A program made the translations under genes and the position numbers. A model generated the notes under the pieces. The model was not told where the DNA came from. It did not search any database and was given only the letters and a program-made list of their open reading frames with translations. From NCBI GenBank assembly GCA_965263305.1, contig OZ253666.1:2852001-2916000 (forward strand): 64,000 bases of DNA. The letters run 5' to 3'. This DNA is from MED-G105 sp965263305 (GTDB taxonomy: Bacteria; Pseudomonadota; Alphaproteobacteria; Caulobacterales; Parvularculaceae). Below, piece by piece: positions 26,262 through 34,979 of the stretch (its first letter is position 1; each line of letters begins with the position of its first letter).

Positions 26262-27529
26262 TCGCGCTCGCCTGGAAAAGCGCGCGGGCCCGCGCCGGCG
26301 CCACGCTTCTGACCATCATCGCGATCGCCTTATCGACTGGGTTGATTTTGGGGGTTGAGAAAATTCGCGCCGGCGCGCGGTCGGGATTTGAACAAACCGT
26401 CTCCGGCGCTGATCTTATTGTTGGGGCGCGGTCGGGGCCGATCAACCTCCTTTTATACGCTGTCTTTCGGATCGGTGATCCGACAACGAATGTTTCATGG
26501 GCCTCTTATCAGGCCTTTGCGTCACGTCCCGATGTGGCGTGGACAATCCCTTTATCGCTTGGCGACTCCCACGGCGGGTTTCGGGTGTTAGGCACCAGCG
26601 ACGCCTATTTTGACCATTATCGATATGGTGCAAAACGACCGCTCTCTTTTGCGACGGGCGCAACATTCGGTGGGGTCTACGAAGCGGTTCTAGGCGCGGA
26701 ATCCGCCCGGGAACTTGGATACAAATTGGGCGATGAATTTGCGATCAGCCACGGCGTCCGAAGCGCGGCGTTTGCGGAGCACAAGGATCATTTGTTTAAG
26801 GTGGTCGGGATCTTGGCGGCCACAGGTACGCCAGTTGATAAAACGATCCATATCCGTCTCGACGGCATGGATGCCGTCCACGAAGGTTGGGTCGATGGCG
26901 CCCCGCCGCGCCGCGCTCTTGGCGCACGATCGAATGCGCCGGCGCCATCGGAGCCCGGTGCGGCCGTCCGCGAGCCCGAAGCCATTACGGCGTTTCTGGT
27001 CGGGTTAAAAAGCAAGGCGACGGTTTTGCGATATCAACGAGATGTGAATACCTATCGCCGTGAAGCGCTGACCGGCGTTATTCCCGGGGTGGCTCTATCA
27101 CAGCTTTGGCGTGTCCTCGGGCCGGCGGAACAGGCCCTTCGGGGCGTGTCATTTCTGGTGGTCGCCGCAGGGTTAACGGGGCTTCTGACGACACTCTTAT
27201 CAACTCTTAATGAACGTCGGCGCGAAATTGCCGTTTTGCGGGCCGTCGGGGCGGGGCAACGGGATGTTTTCTCGCTTCTGGTCCTTGAATCGACGCTGGT
27301 CGCAGGGCTCGGCGCGTTGGTCGGGTGCCTTGGTCTTAACTTTCTTCTTGCCGTCGCCGGACGGCGTCTGGAGGCGTCGATCGGTGCGCCGCTTGGCCCG
27401 CTCGGATTTTCCATCTACGATGTGTATATTGTAGCAGCGATCGCCGTCATTGGATTTGTACTGGGCTTTGTTCCCGGATGGATAGCCTACAGACGATCTT
27501 TAAGCGATGGCCTGACAGTTCGATTATGA
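26252..27529 (+). CDS. FtsX/MacB-like ABC permease (zinc-uptake operon)
   Basis: The 425-residue inner-membrane protein has an N-terminal helix (about 14-34) and a large periplasmic domain (35-285). Three more helices lie at about 292-315, 337-365 and 392-415. The FtsX domain carries the family block TLLSTLNERRREIAVLRAVGAGQRDVFSLL, here noted in parts (NERRREIAVLRAVGA). It partners the ATPase encoded just upstream, which it overlaps by ten bases. Proteins of this layout move lipoproteins, peptides or substrates in the periplasm rather than acting as a classical importer. In this context it is inferred to serve zinc acquisition. Confidence 0.9.
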   Translation: MQLIALAWKSARARAGATLLTIIAIALSTGLILGVEKIRAGARSGFEQTVSGADLIVGARSGPINLLLYAVFRIGDPTTNVSWASYQAFASRPDVAWTIPLSLGDSHGGFRVLGTSDAYFDHYRYGAKRPLSFATGATFGGVYEAVLGAESARELGYKLGDEFAISHGVRSAAFAEHKDHLFKVVGILAATGTPVDKTIHIRLDGMDAVHEGWVDGAPPRRALGARSNAPAPSEPGAAVREPEAITAFLVGLKSKATVLRYQRDVNTYRREALTGVIPGVALSQLWRVLGPAEQALRGVSFLVVAAGLTGLLTTLLSTLNERRREIAVLRAVGAGQRDVFSLLVLESTLVAGLGALVGCLGLNFLLAVAGRRLEASIGAPLGPLGFSIYDVYIVAAIAVIGFVLGFVPGWIAYRRSLSDGLTVRL

Positions 27530-27536
27530 GGCGCAT

Positions 27537-28103
27537 ATGAGATTTTTGTTTTTATTGATCACGCTATTGTGGACCTCTGCGGTCGCTGCAGAGGAACCGC
27601 GTACGATTGATTGGGAAGCCCTGATTCCAGAAGGCGATAGCGAAGAACTCGACGAGTTGTATGCGGCTTATTACGCGAGCTTGCAGGGGGCCAATCCAAC
27701 CAGCGGGCAAAGCCTTTATGATTTGGGAAACTCGAGCAGCTTTGGCGATATCGAAGAGGGGTCAGCGCAAGATGTGATGCCGCAAATCGGCACGTTTAAC
27801 GTTGTTGAGGAGCTTGACGGACAACGGGTGCGAATACCCGGTTTTGTCCTTCCCTTCGAATATGCCGCTTCGGGTAAGATCACGGAATTTCTTTTAGTGC
27901 CTTATTTTGGCGCATGCATTCACACGCCGCCACCGCCGCCAAATCAGATTGTTTACGTGACCGCAGAAAAGCCAGAGCCACTGGGCGACCAATGGGCGCC
28001 GATCTGGGCGACCGGCATTTTGCGGGCGAAATCTAAAATGAACAATCTTGGCGATGCGGCCTATACGCTCGAAATTGAATCTTGGGAGACTTATGATGGT
28101 TGA
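27537..28103 (+). CDS. DUF3299 periplasmic protein (zinc-uptake operon)
   Basis: The 188-residue product has a signal peptide (1-18, ending VAA). Family hallmarks are the IDWEALIPEG opening, VRIPGFVLPFEY, and FLLVPYFGACIHTPPPPPNQ, whose Cys and His could bind metal. DUF3299 proteins occur with zinc transporters. It starts seven bases after the permease stop with GAGG in place, and its last codons overlap the start of the DUF2796 gene, so all four genes are one transcription unit. The exact biochemical role is unknown. Confidence 0.9.
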   Translation: MRFLFLLITLLWTSAVAAEEPRTIDWEALIPEGDSEELDELYAAYYASLQGANPTSGQSLYDLGNSSSFGDIEEGSAQDVMPQIGTFNVVEELDGQRVRIPGFVLPFEYAASGKITEFLLVPYFGACIHTPPPPPNQIVYVTAEKPEPLGDQWAPIWATGILRAKSKMNNLGDAAYTLEIESWETYDG

Positions 28104-28812
28104 TCGGTTTGGAAGCCTGTTTGCGAGCACGATGCTCCTCGTCACCATCCCAGCAATCGCGATGGAGGCTGACCAAAAAGATCACGATCATGACGAGACC
28201 GAAGAGCTGGTCGAATCACAGCGCGCCCATGTGCACGGCGCATGGCAACTCTTCGCTGCTCTTGATGGGAAGACACTGAGTATGACGTTGCTGGGCCCCC
28301 TTGCTGATTTGGCCGAGACGGAGCATCCCGCCGGATCACCGGAAGAGGCCGCTGCTTTAAATCTCCTGCGCGATAAGATCACCGATTTGGCGCCGCTTGT
28401 TCGTGTCAGCAAAAAAGCGAAATGCGCACTGACAACATCACCGATCATTGAGGCGGTCTCAGATCATGATGACCATGATGATGAGCTTGTAGCGGTTGAT
28501 CATCAAGATGATCATCAAGACCATGATGATCACGCTGATCACGCTGATCACGCTGACGGTGACGACCATGATCACGATCACAGCGATGAAGAAGATCATG
28601 CAAGCCATCCCGAAGGTGAAGCAACTCACGGCTCCGACATCGAAATTGTCTACGAATTTTCCTGTAAGTCCCCCAATAAGCTAGGGACCGTTGACGTGCT
28701 TGCGTTTGAGACTTTCGATGCGATCGAACAAATAGACGCGGTGTTTCTCAGCGACGCAACACAGGTCGCTGATCGGTTAAGTCCATCGAACAAAACGTTG
28801 TCAGTCGACTGA
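28093..28812 (+). CDS. ZrgA-like DUF2796 protein with His/Asp-rich zinc-binding region
   Basis: The 239-residue periplasmic protein has a signal peptide (about 1-23, ending AIA) and an early HDHDE cluster. The DUF2796 domain opens with AHVHGAWQL. A central region (about 120-170) is dominated by His and Asp (DHDDHDDE, HADHADHADGDDHDHDH). It closes with FSCKSPNKL and the FLSD...LSPSNKTLS segment typical of the family. It is inferred to bind zinc and to pass it on to the rest of the operon's products. ATG 28093 overlaps the DUF3299 stop and has GGGAGA upstream; the earlier in-frame start at 28048 lies inside DUF3299. Confidence 0.9.
   Translation: MMVDRFGSLFASTMLLVTIPAIAMEADQKDHDHDETEELVESQRAHVHGAWQLFAALDGKTLSMTLLGPLADLAETEHPAGSPEEAAALNLLRDKITDLAPLVRVSKKAKCALTTSPIIEAVSDHDDHDDELVAVDHQDDHQDHDDHADHADHADGDDHDHDHSDEEDHASHPEGEATHGSDIEIVYEFSCKSPNKLGTVDVLAFETFDAIEQIDAVFLSDATQVADRLSPSNKTLSVD
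28528..28554 (+). repeat. 9-bp tandem repeat in the His-rich region
   Basis: The unit GATCACGCT occurs three times in a row, encoding Asp-His-Ala each time inside the DUF2796 gene. Such in-frame units can expand or contract and change the number of His ligands without breaking the gene. Confidence 0.9.
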
Positions 28813-29225
28813 GAAAAATTGGCGCGTTGCTTCGACGTCAACAAGCAGGTTTCCAAAGCGTCAACATCGTTATCCCTGCCGTCTGCAACGAAATCGTCCT
28901 AAGTGACGTAGGACCTTGTAATATCCTCACCTAAGCTTGTGGCCGCGATTTGCGCTGTTATCGCGATGGTTTCGTGATGTTGGCCGGTGGCGCAGCCCCG
29001 TGCAACTAAGACGTGTGCGTTTTGGCGTTGATCTGGCAGAGTGAACGAACCTCTCGCGCCACTTCGTCAAAAAAGTCTTCAGATAAGGCGTTTGGCCGTG
29101 AACGCGGTGTCTTACCACGCTGAATACATGTTAATAAATATTCGCTATTAACCATAAAGAAATGACGGCGACAGGACCGTCGATCGTCGGTCAGCAACCG
29201 CATATTGAACATCACGAGGATATCC
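28813..29225. other. Intergenic region, no gene recognised
   Basis: This 413-bp gap separates the zinc operon from the sortilin-like gene. A minus-strand frame at 29006-29227 lacks a ribosome-binding site and family features. A short inverted repeat (GTCCTA at 28896-28901 with TAGGAC at 28909-28914) is too weak to call. An AT-rich stretch at about 29120-29165 probably carries the promoter of the next gene. Confidence 0.4.
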
Positions 29226-32200
29226 ATGCGATTTCATTTAACGCTCATGGCGCTAACGACCGCGATGATCGCCGCCGGCGCGGCCATGGCGCAAGATTTC
29301 AGTGGTCTTGAGTATCGCAATCTCGGCCCCGCTCGGGGCGGTCGTTCAACGGCCGTCGCCGGCGCCCTGACGGAGCCTGGAACTTTTTACATGGGGACGT
29401 CGGGAGGGGGCGTTTGGAAGACAAGCGATTATGGCCAAAGCTGGCGGCCGGTCTCTGATGGCGCCTTTGGCACGCCATCAATTGGCGATATCGCTGTTGC
29501 GAATAACGACGCCAACATTGTTTATGTCGGCACGGGCTCAGACGGTCTTCGAAGCAACGTCATTCGCGGCGATGGAGTTTATAAATCCGTTAACGGCGGG
29601 GAGACATGGGCGAATATCGGCCTTCCCGATACCGGCCATATTGGCGCAGTAGAAATCGACCCGCGTGATCATAACGTTGTATGGGTGGCGGCCATTGGCC
29701 AAGCATTCGAACCGAACGAAGCGCGCGGCGTTTACAAAACCGAAGATGGCGGGGCGACGTGGCGCAAGGTTTTACAACATTCCTACACGGTTGGATTTAC
29801 GGATATCGAATTGCTGCCGGGCAATCCCGATGTTGCTTTCGCGAGCGCTTGGAAAGCCGAGCGCAAACCCTGGACGATTATCAGCGGTGGGACGGCCGAT
29901 GAGGCCGGTATCTGGAAAACCACCAATGGCGGTGAGACCTGGAGCAAGCTGACCAATGGGTTGCCCGATGGCCTTGTGGGTAAAATCGATCTTGCCATCA
30001 GTGCATCGGACTCAAGTGTTCTCTACGCTCTTGTTGAGGCGCCCGATGGGGTAGGGGGGCTTTATCGGTCTAATGATCAAGGTGAGAATTTTGAACTCGT
30101 GTCCGATAAAAAAGAGCTGGTGAACCGGCCCTTTTATTACACGAATGTCGATGTTGATCCGACAAACCCTGACATCGTCTACGTCATGGCGACCCAGTAT
30201 TGGAAGTCAATCGATGGCGGAAGAAACTGGGAGGAAATGCGACCGCCCCATGGCGATAGCCATGATATGTGGATCCATCCGGATAATCCCGATCACTTCA
30301 TCCAGGCCAATGATGGCGGGGCCGCGGTGACCTTCAACGGTGGGAAAACCTGGTCCTCTCAATTTAACCAACCAACGGTCGAGATCTATCAGGTAGAGGT
30401 CGATGATCAGTATCCGTATTGGGTCTATGGGGGGCAACAGGACAATAGCACGACGATTTCTGTGCCGAGCATGGCGCCGACGCCAGCACAGCACCGCACA
30501 TCGTATTTGATGCATACCGGCGGCTGTGAGACAGGGCCCGCCGTGCCAAAACCCGGCGACGCCAATACGGTGTACGCCAATTGCAAAGGCCGGTTCAGTG
30601 TTTATGATAAACAGACGGGGCAGGAAAAGGCCTATTACGTTGGCGCGACCAATATCTACGGCCACAATCCAAAGGATTTGAAATATCGTTTCCAGCGTGT
30701 CGCGCCCATCCACGTCTCGCCTCACGACGCTGATATTGTGTACCACGCGTCGCAATATGTTCACCGTACCAGCGATGAGGGTAAGACCTGGGAGACAATT
30801 TCCCCCGATTTGACCGCGTTTGAAGCCGATAAACAGGTAATTTCAGGTTCGCCCATTACGCGCGACATTACTGGCGAAGAAATCTATAGTACAATTTATT
30901 CCTTACGGGAATCGCCAGTGCAAAAAGGCGTCATCTGGGTTGGCGCAAATGACGGACCGGTCCATGTCACGCGGGACAATGGCGCGACCTGGATAGACGT
31001 CACACCAGGCGACTTACCGCCCGGCGGACGCGTTGACGCCGTTGAGCCATCGCCCCATTCCGCCGGGACGGCCTATATTTCCGTCTTGCGCTACATGCTC
31101 GGCGACTGGCGGCCTTATATTTACCGTACGGATGATTTTGGTCAAACATGGGTTTTACTGACCGATGGCAAGAACGGGATCCCCGATGATGAACCGACGC
31201 GCGTTATCCGCGAGGACCCCGTGCGCGAAGGGCTTCTATTTGCTGGCACTGAAAAAGGCGTTTATGTCTCCCTCAACGATGGCGAGAGCTGGCAAGCGTT
31301 TCAGCAAAACTTGCCGTTGACGCCCGTGACCGATCTAAAAATTCATCGCGGCGATCTCGTGCTTTCCACCATGGGGCGCGGGTTTTGGGTGCTTGATGAT
31401 ATCACGGCGCTGCGCCAGGAGGCGATCGAGCAACAAAGTGACAAACTGGTGATGTTCAAGCCGAAGTCGGCGTATCGCTATCGGTCGTCATTTAACGACC
31501 GTTCCGGCGTGCCGGAATACCCGCGCGCCTTTGTAGCGATCGACTACTTCCTCCCAGCGCACGAAAATGAAGAGGCGAATGGTGATCTACCCGTTCGGTT
31601 GGAAATCACCGGGCCTGATGGGGCGTTGATCAATGCGTTTGAGAGCGCGCTGCCCGAAGGGCCGAGCACGGAAGAAGCCTCCGATCAGGATGGCGATACC
31701 GAGATCAGAGATATGAGCACCGAGATCGTCGAATATGTCTCCGATGAGGCGTTAAGCAATGAGCCGGGGATGCATCGGTTTCGCTGGAGTATGGACCATC
31801 GAGGGCCATGGGCGGCGATTGAGCCGGGCAGCGAGCGGCAAAGTCGACGGTATCGAAATGGGCCAATGGCGGCGCCCGGCGTTTACACGCTCACGCTCTC
31901 CCATGGCGATATGATCGCGCGGGAAACGGTGGAAATTCTCGTTGACCCCCGGTTGGCCGATCGCGGTGTCTCTGAAGACGATATTCGCGCTCAGGAAAAA
32001 CTGGTTCTCCAGGCTCGTGATCTCTTAAGCGACGCACGACGGTTCGCCGACCGTCTTGAGACGGATAAAAAAGCGCTTGCGAGCGAAGATACGGCCCAGC
32101 ATGAAAAACTATCAGCGGTTCTGGCGGACCTGAAAACGAAGGAAGAAGGGTTCTACCAGCAACCTATGCTGATTGCGCAGGTCAATTATCTCTACTCGCT

Positions 32201-32306
32201 GCTCCGGCGCGCTGATCAGGCGCCAGGGCAGGATGCAGTGACCCGCTTTCAAGAGCTAAGTGAGCGCTTGAAACAGGCGAAGTCCCAGATAGAGGCGCAG
32301 AATTAG
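29226..32306 (+). CDS. Exported sortilin/VPS10-like BNR-repeat beta-propeller protein
   Basis: The 1026-residue product has a signal peptide (about 1-22, ending AMA). It is built mainly from BNR/Asp-box repeats of the S-x-D-x-G-x-x-W type: TSDYGQSW, SVNGGETW, TEDGGATW, TTNGGETW, SNDQGENF, SIDGGRNW, TSDEGKTW, TRDNGATW, TDDFGQTW and LNDGESW. These predict one or two propellers in the periplasm or outside the cell. The last 130 residues are helical and charged. Related proteins are annotated as glycosyl hydrolases with a VPS10 domain, but sialidase residues cannot be confirmed, so no enzyme activity is assigned. GAGGA fixes ATG 29226. It is convergent with an exported S9 peptidase. Confidence 0.85.
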   Translation: MRFHLTLMALTTAMIAAGAAMAQDFSGLEYRNLGPARGGRSTAVAGALTEPGTFYMGTSGGGVWKTSDYGQSWRPVSDGAFGTPSIGDIAVANNDANIVYVGTGSDGLRSNVIRGDGVYKSVNGGETWANIGLPDTGHIGAVEIDPRDHNVVWVAAIGQAFEPNEARGVYKTEDGGATWRKVLQHSYTVGFTDIELLPGNPDVAFASAWKAERKPWTIISGGTADEAGIWKTTNGGETWSKLTNGLPDGLVGKIDLAISASDSSVLYALVEAPDGVGGLYRSNDQGENFELVSDKKELVNRPFYYTNVDVDPTNPDIVYVMATQYWKSIDGGRNWEEMRPPHGDSHDMWIHPDNPDHFIQANDGGAAVTFNGGKTWSSQFNQPTVEIYQVEVDDQYPYWVYGGQQDNSTTISVPSMAPTPAQHRTSYLMHTGGCETGPAVPKPGDANTVYANCKGRFSVYDKQTGQEKAYYVGATNIYGHNPKDLKYRFQRVAPIHVSPHDADIVYHASQYVHRTSDEGKTWETISPDLTAFEADKQVISGSPITRDITGEEIYSTIYSLRESPVQKGVIWVGANDGPVHVTRDNGATWIDVTPGDLPPGGRVDAVEPSPHSAGTAYISVLRYMLGDWRPYIYRTDDFGQTWVLLTDGKNGIPDDEPTRVIREDPVREGLLFAGTEKGVYVSLNDGESWQAFQQNLPLTPVTDLKIHRGDLVLSTMGRGFWVLDDITALRQEAIEQQSDKLVMFKPKSAYRYRSSFNDRSGVPEYPRAFVAIDYFLPAHENEEANGDLPVRLEITGPDGALINAFESALPEGPSTEEASDQDGDTEIRDMSTEIVEYVSDEALSNEPGMHRFRWSMDHRGPWAAIEPGSERQSRRYRNGPMAAPGVYTLTLSHGDMIARETVEILVDPRLADRGVSEDDIRAQEKLVLQARDLLSDARRFADRLETDKKALASEDTAQHEKLSAVLADLKTKEEGFYQQPMLIAQVNYLYSLLRRADQAPGQDAVTRFQELSERLKQAKSQIEAQN

Positions 32307-32332
32307 AGGAAGGGGAACAGGGGCGGGCGCGC

Positions 32333-34390
32333 CTATTCCTCACCCTTTTTGTCTGTACGGTACTTTTCAAACCACGCGAGTGTGTAATCCGTTTTCGCAT
32401 TAAGACGTGACGGTCTGCCCGCGATACCATGGTTGGCGCCGGGGATGCGCACCATCACGCTCGGGATACTGCGCAATTGTAGCGCTTGAAAGAACTGCTC
32501 GGTCTCGGATATTGGCGTGCGGTAGTCGACTTCGCCTGTGATGAGCATGGTCGGCGTTTTGACATTGCCCACAAGCGACAGGGGCGAACGCTCCCAATAA
32601 TGGTCCAGATGTTCCCATGGTGGTCCGGGGAATTGGTTCGCAATCTGACCGATGTAACTATCCGCCGTTAGCACCTTTGACACCCAGTTGATCACCGGTT
32701 TCGCGGCCATGGCGGCGTTGAACCGGTCTGTTAGGCCGATCGCATAGGCCGTCGCGATACCGCCCGCCGAGCCCCCCGCGATGAAAAGATTTTTTTTGTC
32801 AGCAAATCCATTCTCGATCGCCCAATCGACTGCCGACATATGATCGGCAAAATCATCCTTACTCGAATATTTATATTTCAAGAGGTTCGCGAAATCACTG
32901 CCATATCCAATCGAGCCGCGGTGATTATCGTAGATGACCACATAGCCGGCGGCCGCCATACGCTGTAGTTCCGCAGAGAAATGGGGCCCATAAGCCAGAT
33001 GCGGGCCCCCATGGATCTCAATGATGAGGGGATAGGTTTTACCCTCTTCATATCCGGGCGGGGTGATCATCCACCCTTGAATTTCTAACTCATCGAGGGA
33101 CGATTGATAGGTGAAGGAGCGAAGTTCGCCGAGATCGCGATGGGCGAGTAAATCCTCATTCAGCGATGTCAGCCGTTGGGTCTTGCCGTCTTTAAGGGCG
33201 TAGAGATCGGCCGGGCGATGGGCGCTGCCTTTGGTAAAGACAAGGGCGCCGCCAGGGCCCGCGTCAAACGCGCCGCTGACATAAGGCCGACCAATTGTAG
33301 ACCCGCCGATGCCTTCGACCGCCAAACGCTGTTCGCCGCTAGTCGTCACGGCGCCAATCATATTCTCGCCGCGGTTCTGATAGGTGAAAGCGATTTCCGT
33401 ATCGGATAACCATTGTGGGTCGCCGGCCCGGCGATCCAGGGTTTCAGTCAAGTTTTTCGCGTTCTGTCCGTCGCGATCCATGACGAATACGGATGTGGCC
33501 ACAAAGGGTTGCGGTTCTTTGCCCGTCGTCAAGTAGGCAATCTTACTTCCATCGGGCGAGACTTGGGGGCTCGCTTCGATGCCGGGGCTGTTCGTGAGCT
33601 GTGTGAGATCGCCCGTACTGACGTTTACGGAGAATATATCTTCTTCGCGTGATTCAAGCTCCCAATTTTCGTGGCGGTTGGCGGAGAACAGCAATTCTTG
33701 CCCGTCTGGAGAAAACGATAGGGATCCATTGTGATGGAAATCCCCGGAAGTGAGCTGGCGCTCCGTGCCCCCCTCGGCCGGAATGACGAAGAGCTGATCA
33801 TAGGCAAGATCAAGAAATCCGGCGCCATTGGTGCGATAGCGCGCGCGGTCGATCACCACCGGCGCATCCGCCCAGTCGGCGGCCTCTGGTTTTTTCGGTT
33901 TACTGACGAGGTCGTCGCCCTTGGCTTCAACCGCCATCGAAAAGGCGAGCATACGCCCATCCGGCGACCAAGTCAGATCGCCTGGCTTCTCTGCGAAAGC
34001 GCCAACAAGGGCTTCGCGGCCTGAGCCTAAATACCGGACATAAAGCTCCGTCAGGTCGGCAGCGCTCTTCATATAGGCGATGCGCGTGCCATCGGGAGAC
34101 CAGCGCGGTGAGCTATAAGACCCACTATCGGCGAGTAAGGGCTCGTGCACCGCGCCATCCAGCGACACGAGCCAGACATGGGACCGTGTCCGGTCGGTCA
34201 TCACATCGTTAAACCGGCGAACATAAAGCGCCTGACGCCCATCCGGAGAAATCTCTGGCTGGTCGGCCCATTCTAGCTCGAAAATGTCGGCCGCCGTCAA
34301 CGGGCGAAGATCATCATTCGCCGACGCCTCGACGCCTAAACTCGCGGCCGCTAGTGCGACAACTGCCGCCAATGTTCTCTTCCGTGCCAT
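32333..34390 (-). CDS. Exported S9 prolyl-oligopeptidase family peptidase
   Basis: The 685-residue product has a signal peptide (about 1-24, ending ASA). A WD40-like TolB propeller follows (about 40-410, with repeats such as ISPDGRQ, WSPDGT, WSPDGRM, FSPDGQE and VSPDGSK). The C-terminal alpha/beta-hydrolase domain has HGGPH, Ser541 in GGSAGG, the Asp in ITGEVDYRTP and the His in GANHGI. It should cleave short peptides, as S9C acylaminoacyl- or dipeptidyl-peptidases do. AGGAGG lies six bases before ATG 34390; a long in-frame extension to 34552 has no signal-like start and is rejected. Confidence 0.9.
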   Translation of the reverse strand: MARKRTLAAVVALAAASLGVEASANDDLRPLTAADIFELEWADQPEISPDGRQALYVRRFNDVMTDRTRSHVWLVSLDGAVHEPLLADSGSYSSPRWSPDGTRIAYMKSAADLTELYVRYLGSGREALVGAFAEKPGDLTWSPDGRMLAFSMAVEAKGDDLVSKPKKPEAADWADAPVVIDRARYRTNGAGFLDLAYDQLFVIPAEGGTERQLTSGDFHHNGSLSFSPDGQELLFSANRHENWELESREEDIFSVNVSTGDLTQLTNSPGIEASPQVSPDGSKIAYLTTGKEPQPFVATSVFVMDRDGQNAKNLTETLDRRAGDPQWLSDTEIAFTYQNRGENMIGAVTTSGEQRLAVEGIGGSTIGRPYVSGAFDAGPGGALVFTKGSAHRPADLYALKDGKTQRLTSLNEDLLAHRDLGELRSFTYQSSLDELEIQGWMITPPGYEEGKTYPLIIEIHGGPHLAYGPHFSAELQRMAAAGYVVIYDNHRGSIGYGSDFANLLKYKYSSKDDFADHMSAVDWAIENGFADKKNLFIAGGSAGGIATAYAIGLTDRFNAAMAAKPVINWVSKVLTADSYIGQIANQFPGPPWEHLDHYWERSPLSLVGNVKTPTMLITGEVDYRTPISETEQFFQALQLRSIPSVMVRIPGANHGIAGRPSRLNAKTDYTLAWFEKYRTDKKGEE

Positions 34391-34636
34391 AAACCCTCCT
34401 GCAACGCCGTTGAAACGATGGTCGTAGGATCGGCAATCAAAGGGGGCCATGGCAAGGAAAAAACCGCCGCAGAACTCCGAAAATGAGAGCGGTCGGCGCT
34501 GGGTCGCAATAAGGGCGTCGCGATCGTTCAATCTGAGGCTGGTCGGTTGCACCCGGCGACAGTTCCAATGACCTTTAATTCTGTTGCGTCATTGGACACA
34601 CCTTTCTGCGTCTGCTTCGCAAACGATCCGGGTCAA

Positions 34637-34723
34637 TGGTGCCCAGAAGAGGACTCGAACCTCCACGTCCTTACGGACACCAGCACCTGAAGCTGGCGCG
34701 TCTACCAATTCCGCCATCTGGGC
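34637..34723 (-). tRNA. tRNA-Leu (anticodon CAG)
   Basis: The 87-nt gene includes an encoded CCA end. The 7-bp acceptor stem GCCCAGA/TCTGGGC is perfect, the anticodon stem CCAGC/GCTGG holds the loop TTCAGGT, and a long variable arm typical of tRNA-Leu precedes the T-loop GGTTCGAGTCC. The anticodon CAG reads CUG. No integrase or repeated tRNA 3' end suggests an integrated element. Confidence 0.97.
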
Positions 34724-34979
34724 ACGGGGGTCACAATCGGAAACGGATTGTCCTTTGATAGGCGCGCGGGTCTAGCCGGGGTGAAGGGGAATTGTCAATG
34801 CGCCGCCAGAAGCGCGATCGTCTTAGGCCCGCTTCGGTTGGACGCGTTGAAGAGCCGGGGGAATTCCGCTAACTGCTCCCGAGATGAGATAGGCGAGGAG
34901 TTTCTCCCAATATGTGCGTCGCTGTCGGTTGCCCGACAATGAGCTGACGCGGCAGGCGAGAGACGGGAAAGAAGAGACG

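Noticed and set aside
28500..28600. CRISPR-like or minisatellite array
   Set aside because: The repeats are short, in frame, and encode the His/Asp-rich metal-binding stretch.
29006..29227. 73-codon minus-strand frame before the sortilin-like gene
   Set aside because: No ribosome-binding site and no recognisable family, and its start lies at the next gene's start codon. A real small gene cannot be fully excluded.
34584..34775. 63-codon frame across tRNA-Leu
   Set aside because: It is the plus-strand shadow of the tRNA gene, with no ribosome-binding site or family.
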